A stretch of 6,965 nucleotides of DNA from Spirosoma sp. (lineage in GTDB: Bacteria > Bacteroidota > Bacteroidia > Cytophagales > Spirosomataceae), in the NCBI GenBank assembly GCA_025351545.1, contig JANXVQ010000875.1, forward strand, positions 1 through 6,965, in the 5' to 3' direction. This document shows, one piece after another, positions 1 through 4,180 of this stretch (the stretch's first letter is position 1; each line of letters starts with the position of its first letter). Both the position numbers and the translations under genes were made by a program. The notes under the pieces are model-generated. The model ran no database searches, was not told the origin of the DNA, and was given only the letters and a program-made list of their open reading frames with translations.

Positions 1-2
1 AG

Positions 3-548
3 GTACGCACCAAAAATCTAGAGGTTGTCGATGAGAAAACGACGTTGAGCAATACAGAACTAGGTGCCTTCAAAATGCTGGCCAGTCAGAAGGTCAACGA
101 GCTTGAAAACTACATTAGCACCGTAGGGAACAAGGATGAGAATGAAATGATGCGGGATCTGGCCATCAAAAACGCCATGAAACTCTTTATCGATACCGCT
201 ATTATTGAGGTTTCGAAGGTGGTGAATGGTAAAGTTGTTCGCGTAACCCGGCTGCCCGTACGTCAATACTTTTTCCGGCTCAAAGCGCTGCCCTATCAGA
301 AAGTGAACATCACCTATTATGACGTGGCCTACATTCGGGATTATCAGAAAAGTGATAATGGCAACTATGTGGCTCAGGCAACTATTTTCCAGCAATTCGA
401 GGGACTGGATGGACAGGGCCGTTTGCGCTATCGCGATAAACAGGCGAAAAACGTAACCATTCTCCTGACCGATCTGATGGATGAATTTTACACGGATCAC
501 CGCTGGACGCTTCGTTTGGGCGACATCCGACTGGCCGAAACAAAATGA
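3..548 (+). CDS. Unrecognised protein, 3' portion (5' end outside window)
   Basis: The frame is open from the first complete codon at base 3 to the TGA at 546-548, giving 181 visible residues. A TTG at 45 could start a 167-residue protein, but the 14 in-frame residues before it are also protein-like and no signal peptide follows the TTG, so I treat the gene as entering from upstream. I do not recognise a named family. The visible part has a helical stretch (about 20-70 from base 3, with VGNKDEN at 41-47) followed by strand-rich sequence (about 85-175) ending in WTLRLGDIRL, a pattern like small NTF2-like alpha+beta domains. The same order, including a helix ending in a GN-DE turn, recurs at residues 31-185 of the protein at 2662-4167. 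It is the first visible gene of a co-directional run, 39 bases before the next start. Coding status is fairly sure; function is unknown. Confidence 0.75.
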   Translation, partial: VRTKNLEVVDEKTTLSNTELGAFKMLASQKVNELENYISTVGNKDENEMMRDLAIKNAMKLFIDTAIIEVSKVVNGKVVRVTRLPVRQYFFRLKALPYQKVNITYYDVAYIRDYQKSDNGNYVAQATIFQQFEGLDGQGRLRYRDKQAKNVTILLTDLMDEFYTDHRWTLRLGDIRLAETK

Positions 549-562
549 AGTTAGTCTACCCA
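548..562 (+). repeat. 15-base spacer motif, copy 1
   Basis: AAGTTAGTCTACCCA starts on the last base of the stop codon of the first gene, in the 39-base spacer before the lipoprotein gene. A 14-of-15 match lies at 2645-2659, also at a stop codon. It is not a Shine-Dalgarno sequence. Its role is unknown. Confidence 0.5.
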
Positions 563-587
563 GTCAACGGTTAATCAACGCTATCCT

Positions 588-1112
588 ATGAATCGTTTGT
601 TTTACCTGATTCTGCCCACGTTGGCCCTCTATACCGGGGCTTGCCACAGGTCTGTGCAGCCACCCACAGACCCGCTGAGTATGGGAATATACAAAAAGGT
701 GCAGTTGGTCGTCAATTCGGCAAACCAGCTTGGCAGTAAAACCGGGCGCAAACAACCTGCTCAGGCGACTGTGGACCAATGGAAAGTGCTGTTCTCCGAA
801 TCGGGTTATATGGTCGTGATTCCACGTCAGGGAGAACTCCTAAAACTGAGCCTGGACGACTTCGCCGAGCGTTGCCACAGCCAGAAACACCATTACGCCT
901 TTGACCGGACCACCGTGAACCATTACAGCAATTTTGAGCCGGGTGTCGATAACAGACTTTTTGCAGACAATCAGGTGTATCACGATGTGAAAGAGTTCAG
1001 CTTCAAAGGGGAGCCCATTGCTACGCGCGAGTCATTCGTTAAACAACCCCTTGCCCAAAAACCAGCCGATGACTTCTGGCAGATTTATACCCTAACCGTC
1101 CGCGAACGTTAA
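588..1112 (+). CDS. Small putative lipoprotein of unknown function
   Basis: This 174-residue protein starts at ATG 588. The N-terminus (MNRLFYLILPTLALYTGAC) has one Arg, a hydrophobic core and a Cys at residue 19 preceded by T-G-A, which resembles a relaxed Bacteroidota lipobox. It would be cleaved before C19, lipidated and anchored in the envelope facing the periplasm or cell surface. The T at -3 is not the usual Leu, so a plain Sec signal peptide is possible. The mature part has a helix (about 34-50), then strands such as SGYMVVIPR (72-80), a central helix (SLDDFAERC, 88-96) and a closing strand FWQIYTLTV (163-171). This is compatible with an NTF2-like fold and faintly like genes 1 and 4, but too divergent to assert homology. 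The 19-base gap to the papain-fold gene supports co-transcription. There is no Shine-Dalgarno motif before the start. Function is unknown. Confidence 0.8.
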   Translation: MNRLFYLILPTLALYTGACHRSVQPPTDPLSMGIYKKVQLVVNSANQLGSKTGRKQPAQATVDQWKVLFSESGYMVVIPRQGELLKLSLDDFAERCHSQKHHYAFDRTTVNHYSNFEPGVDNRLFADNQVYHDVKEFSFKGEPIATRESFVKQPLAQKPADDFWQIYTLTVRER

Positions 1113-1131
1113 CGGCAAACCAACTACACTT

Positions 1132-2646
1132 ATGAAACTCAATCTTCTTCTGCTGGTAACGCTGGCACTTAACACGCTCTATCTGCACGCTCAGCCACGG
1201 GGCAGCGGACTCGACTACGACCCAAAAATGCTGACAAAGCACGCATCGAAACCCCTATTGGTCAAGGGAGATTATGCCAACCTGCCAGCCGCTTTTTCGC
1301 TTGAGCAATATGCCCCCACATCGGGCGATCAGGGTGCCTACATGACTGGCGTAGCGTTTGCCACCAGCTACCACATGCGCACGATGGTGGCCGCCATTCA
1401 GCAGGGTGTCACGAATACGCAGCAGATTAACCAGATGGCCTTTTCGCCATCTTACGTATACGAGCAACTTAAGTACCAAAGCGGGATGGATTGCCGGGGT
1501 AAAATTAATGCCTTCGATGCCCTCGATCTGGTTAAGGAAAAAGGCGTAGCTACGCTGAAAACCGTGCCTTATCAGTGCGACATTAAAATTTCTTCCCTTG
1601 CCGATGATGAAGCCGCCAAGTACCGCATTGCCGATTACCAGACCTTATTTAAAGCCGACGAAACCAACGCTTATGTCAAGATCCAGGCGGTAAAAAAAGC
1701 CCTCGCCGAAGGCTTTCCGGTTTTGCTGGCAACATATTGCCCACCCTCCTTTTATAATCTTGGAAAAAAAGGAATCTGGGAACCCGCCCCCACCGAAAAA
1801 CCCGCCGATAACATGGATAAAAACATGATGGTGATCGTTGGGTATGACGATAAAAAATTGAAAAGCGGGGCATTCCGTGTACTTAATAGTTGGGGTAGTA
1901 GCTGGGGAGAACGGGGGTTTGCCTGGATTAAGTATTCTGACTGGGCAACATTCGCCCTGTTTGCCATTCAGGTTTATCCAAACACGAAAAGCCAACCCGT
2001 GTCAACCACCGCCAGCACAAGCCCCGCTACCGAACTGGCTGGCTCTGGAAATTTGCAAGGGAAAGTAACGTTTCAGACCACCGACAATATGGCTATGCCC
2101 GCCGGACGGTTGCTGTTGCGTAATCTGGAAATCGACGAAGCAGGTGCCAAACCGAAGACACCGTCGCCAACGCCGTCGTTGAAGGAAGAATTGGTCGCTT
2201 ACCGCATGAAAAATTCGTATACGTCGGGAACGCGCTTCCGGCTACTGGTTACCAACGAATTTCCGGCTTATGTATACGCGTTTGCCACCGATTTGTCGGG
2301 CGAGGTGCATAAAATTCTGCCTGCCAATGACAACATCAGTCCCTTGCTGGGCAAAAACAATACCGTGGCGTTTCCGTCGGAGACGGGTGCTATCCGTATG
2401 GACGAAAATCCCGGTAAAGATTATCTACTGATTTTGTATTCGCAGAAACCGCTCAACGCCAATGAGTTGATGACCCGCATGAGCCAGACTCCCGGCGGAT
2501 TGAGTGCTAAAATCCGGGCCGCTATCGGCGACGAATTAATACCTGCCAAATATATCAGTTATACGCCCGACGATGTGGGGTTTGCTATCACTGGTTCCGC
2601 TAAAGGCACTATCGTGCCATTGATGGTTGAAATCAGTCACCGATAA
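1132..2646 (+). CDS. Exported papain-fold (C1) pseudoprotease with DUF4384-like C-terminal domain
   Basis: This 504-residue protein has a Sec signal peptide (1-20, cleavage likely after LHA, before QPRG), so it acts in the periplasm or outside. Residues about 50-285 follow the C1 papain family. There is DQGAYMTGVAFA at 66-77, a paired-Cys segment (C121, C149), GFPVLLATY at 194-202, NMMVIVGYDD at 231-240 and LNSWGSSWGERGF at 251-263. The oxyanion Gln (Q67) and the active-site Asn (N252) with its following SWG are present. The catalytic Cys position (Q+6) is Gly73, and the His position (six before the G of VGY) is Asn231. Peptidase activity is therefore not expected, and a binding or scaffold role is inferred. 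A Thr/Ser/Pro-rich linker (about 286-350) leads to a DUF4384-like beta domain (about 355-450: SGTRFRLLVTNEFPAYVYAF, later YLLILYSQKPLN). It sits 15 bases before the next gene, in the caspase operon. Fold assignment is secure; function is not. Confidence 0.93.
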   Translation: MKLNLLLLVTLALNTLYLHAQPRGSGLDYDPKMLTKHASKPLLVKGDYANLPAAFSLEQYAPTSGDQGAYMTGVAFATSYHMRTMVAAIQQGVTNTQQINQMAFSPSYVYEQLKYQSGMDCRGKINAFDALDLVKEKGVATLKTVPYQCDIKISSLADDEAAKYRIADYQTLFKADETNAYVKIQAVKKALAEGFPVLLATYCPPSFYNLGKKGIWEPAPTEKPADNMDKNMMVIVGYDDKKLKSGAFRVLNSWGSSWGERGFAWIKYSDWATFALFAIQVYPNTKSQPVSTTASTSPATELAGSGNLQGKVTFQTTDNMAMPAGRLLLRNLEIDEAGAKPKTPSPTPSLKEELVAYRMKNSYTSGTRFRLLVTNEFPAYVYAFATDLSGEVHKILPANDNISPLLGKNNTVAFPSETGAIRMDENPGKDYLLILYSQKPLNANELMTRMSQTPGGLSAKIRAAIGDELIPAKYISYTPDDVGFAITGSAKGTIVPLMVEISHR

Positions 2647-2659
2647 GTTAATCTACCCA
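2645..2659 (+). repeat. 15-base spacer motif, copy 2
   Basis: AAGTTAATCTACCCA overlaps the TAA of the papain-fold gene and fills most of the 15-base spacer before the next ATG at 2662. It differs by one base from the copy at 548-562. The matching position relative to the stop codon suggests either an old duplication of the gene junction or a shared translation-coupling element; chance is also possible. Confidence 0.5.
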
Positions 2660-2661
2660 AT

Positions 2662-4167
2662 ATGCAGTCGTTGCGAATAACATTGATGGTAGGGCTACTC
2701 GGTCTGGTTATGCCAGGGGCCCTGGCGCAGCTATACCCCAAAGAGCGCGAACAGGCTGTAGCAGAGGATGTCGTTCAACTTTTGGAGCAGTATTCGGATG
2801 GGCTGAACTCGATTGGCAACCCCGACGAAGACCCCGACGAGCGCCGGACTTATTATGTCCGTGAGTTCATGAGGGTATTCCGGCAACCCCAAGCCTTGGT
2901 TTTTAACGATATTGAACCCGGTCGGCGCAGTGGCAACGACCTGCCCGCCGACCGGTATGCCAATAATCATATCATCTGGTTTCCCAAGAGTGGTATCTCT
3001 ACAAAGCTCAATACCAGGGAAATTACGTTTTCGCCCATTCAAAAAACGGCCAACGACAATCTGTTTATCAATGCCTACGTAACCAAATCCATTAAGGGAC
3101 AGTACGTCAAAGACCGCACGGTTCAATCGACCAGTTACCCGCTCGAATTTCGGATAGGGTTCATAGATAAAGGCCGGTATTTCAGCGACTACCGCATTAT
3201 TGGCATCACGAATATGGCCGGAGAAGCGGCCCAGATAAGTTCTCCGGCAAATAAGCCGCTGGCGACCGCAAGCCCCGGCAATACAACATCGACAGTTTTT
3301 CACCAGACAATGGCTCAACTGGTTGACCTGTTGGTAAAGAGTGGCTTGCCAAAGGGGCGTCCCATCCGGGTTGAAAAGTTCACGTATGCAGCCACGGGCC
3401 TCTGCAGCCAGTTCTCAAAAGTGTTGAATAATTTTCTGGTGGTACGGCTGCGGCAGCAATCAGGACTAGTGGTTTTACCGCCACCGGCTGACTTACCGCC
3501 CGGTGCTAAAACGCTACCTGCCGATCCAGCATCCATAGTTATCGAAGGCACATTTACCGATGAAAAGGATCAGTTGACGTTTCGGCTCAAATGGACCGAT
3601 TTACAAACCAAAAAAAACACGCCAATACCAGCGCAGAGCCTGCCGTTGGCCGATGCCCTAACGTTGAATGCCCCGTTGCGACCAGATAATTTTGGTCAGG
3701 CGGTGGCCATGCAGCAAGCCCTGCAAAAAGGCAGTATCGTCAATGATTTCAAGATCGACGTACTAACGAACCGGGGCCGGGGGCGACTAACCTTTACCGA
3801 TGGCGATTCGCTCAAGCTCTACGTCCGGGCCGAGCAACCCTGCTACCTGAGATTTATCTACCATACTGCCGACGGTCAGCACGTACTGCTTGATGATAAC
3901 TTTTACGTGGATTCACTAAACGTAAACCGCTATGTAAAAATCCAGAAGTTTTTTACGGTTACTGAGCCGTTTGGGACCGAAATACTCCAGCTTAATGCGG
4001 CTACGAGTCCCTTTCCGGCACTCACCTTGCGGCAGGAAGCTGGCTTTTCATTCATTACAGACGATATAACAACGATCAATCAGAAAAACCGCCGGGCTGA
4101 TGCTCCAGCCAATACACGCCGTGCCGAAACACAGCTTACGCTTACGACCACTCGGAAATTAAAGTAG
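2662..4167 (+). CDS. Exported multidomain protein: NTF2-like region, FlgO/CsgG-like domain, DUF4384-like domain
   Basis: This 501-residue protein has a Sec signal peptide (1-22, ending GALA before Q23), so the product is exported. Three regions can be seen. Residues about 31-185 are an alpha+beta region (VVQLLEQY at 37-44, SIGNPDEDPDE at 50-60, EFRIGFIDKGRYFSDYRI at 162-179) with the same layout as the first gene in the window. Residues about 213-335 resemble the FlgO/CsgG/TolB-N group of envelope proteins: a helix before GLPKGRPIRVEKFTYAATGL (228-247), helix FSKVLNNFLVVRL (251-263), then SIVIEGTFTDEKDQLTFRLK (291-310) and WTDLQTKKN. Residues about 363-452 resemble DUF4384 (LTFTDGDSLKLYVRAEQPCY, then FTVTEPFGTEILQL). 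The last 35 residues are polar and probably disordered. No catalytic residues are evident, so an assembly, sensing or accessory role for the neighbouring caspase is inferred from context only. It begins 15 bases after the papain-fold gene and ends 13 bases before the caspase gene. Confidence 0.88.
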   Translation: MQSLRITLMVGLLGLVMPGALAQLYPKEREQAVAEDVVQLLEQYSDGLNSIGNPDEDPDERRTYYVREFMRVFRQPQALVFNDIEPGRRSGNDLPADRYANNHIIWFPKSGISTKLNTREITFSPIQKTANDNLFINAYVTKSIKGQYVKDRTVQSTSYPLEFRIGFIDKGRYFSDYRIIGITNMAGEAAQISSPANKPLATASPGNTTSTVFHQTMAQLVDLLVKSGLPKGRPIRVEKFTYAATGLCSQFSKVLNNFLVVRLRQQSGLVVLPPPADLPPGAKTLPADPASIVIEGTFTDEKDQLTFRLKWTDLQTKKNTPIPAQSLPLADALTLNAPLRPDNFGQAVAMQQALQKGSIVNDFKIDVLTNRGRGRLTFTDGDSLKLYVRAEQPCYLRFIYHTADGQHVLLDDNFYVDSLNVNRYVKIQKFFTVTEPFGTEILQLNAATSPFPALTLRQEAGFSFITDDITTINQKNRRADAPANTRRAETQLTLTTTRKLK

Positions 4168-4180
4168 AAACACCCTATTT

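Noticed and set aside
45..47. TTG as the true start of the first gene
   Set aside because: The frame is already open before it and the upstream residues look like coding sequence. TTG starts are uncommon, and no signal peptide follows although its neighbours have export signals.
60..500. 146-codon open frame on the minus strand
   Set aside because: It is antisense to the first coding region, whose frame continues from the window edge and fits the co-directional cluster.
549..587. Internal promoter in the largest spacer
   Set aside because: No Bacteroidota-type -7 TAnnTTTG box with a -33 TTTG element could be found in these 39 bases; read-through from upstream is the simpler explanation.
1132..2646. 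Annotation as an active C1 cysteine peptidase
   Set aside because: The fold is right, but the catalytic Cys and His positions hold Gly and Asn, so activity cannot be supported.
2731..3318. 195-codon open frame on the minus strand
   Set aside because: It lies wholly inside the gene at 2662-4167, which has a signal peptide and recognisable domains. There is no family resemblance and no separate regulatory signal.
3610..3617. A8 run (and the A7 run at 1764-1770) as programmed slippage or frameshift sites
   Set aside because: Both frames continue intact through the runs with recognisable domains downstream, and no stimulatory structure was seen.
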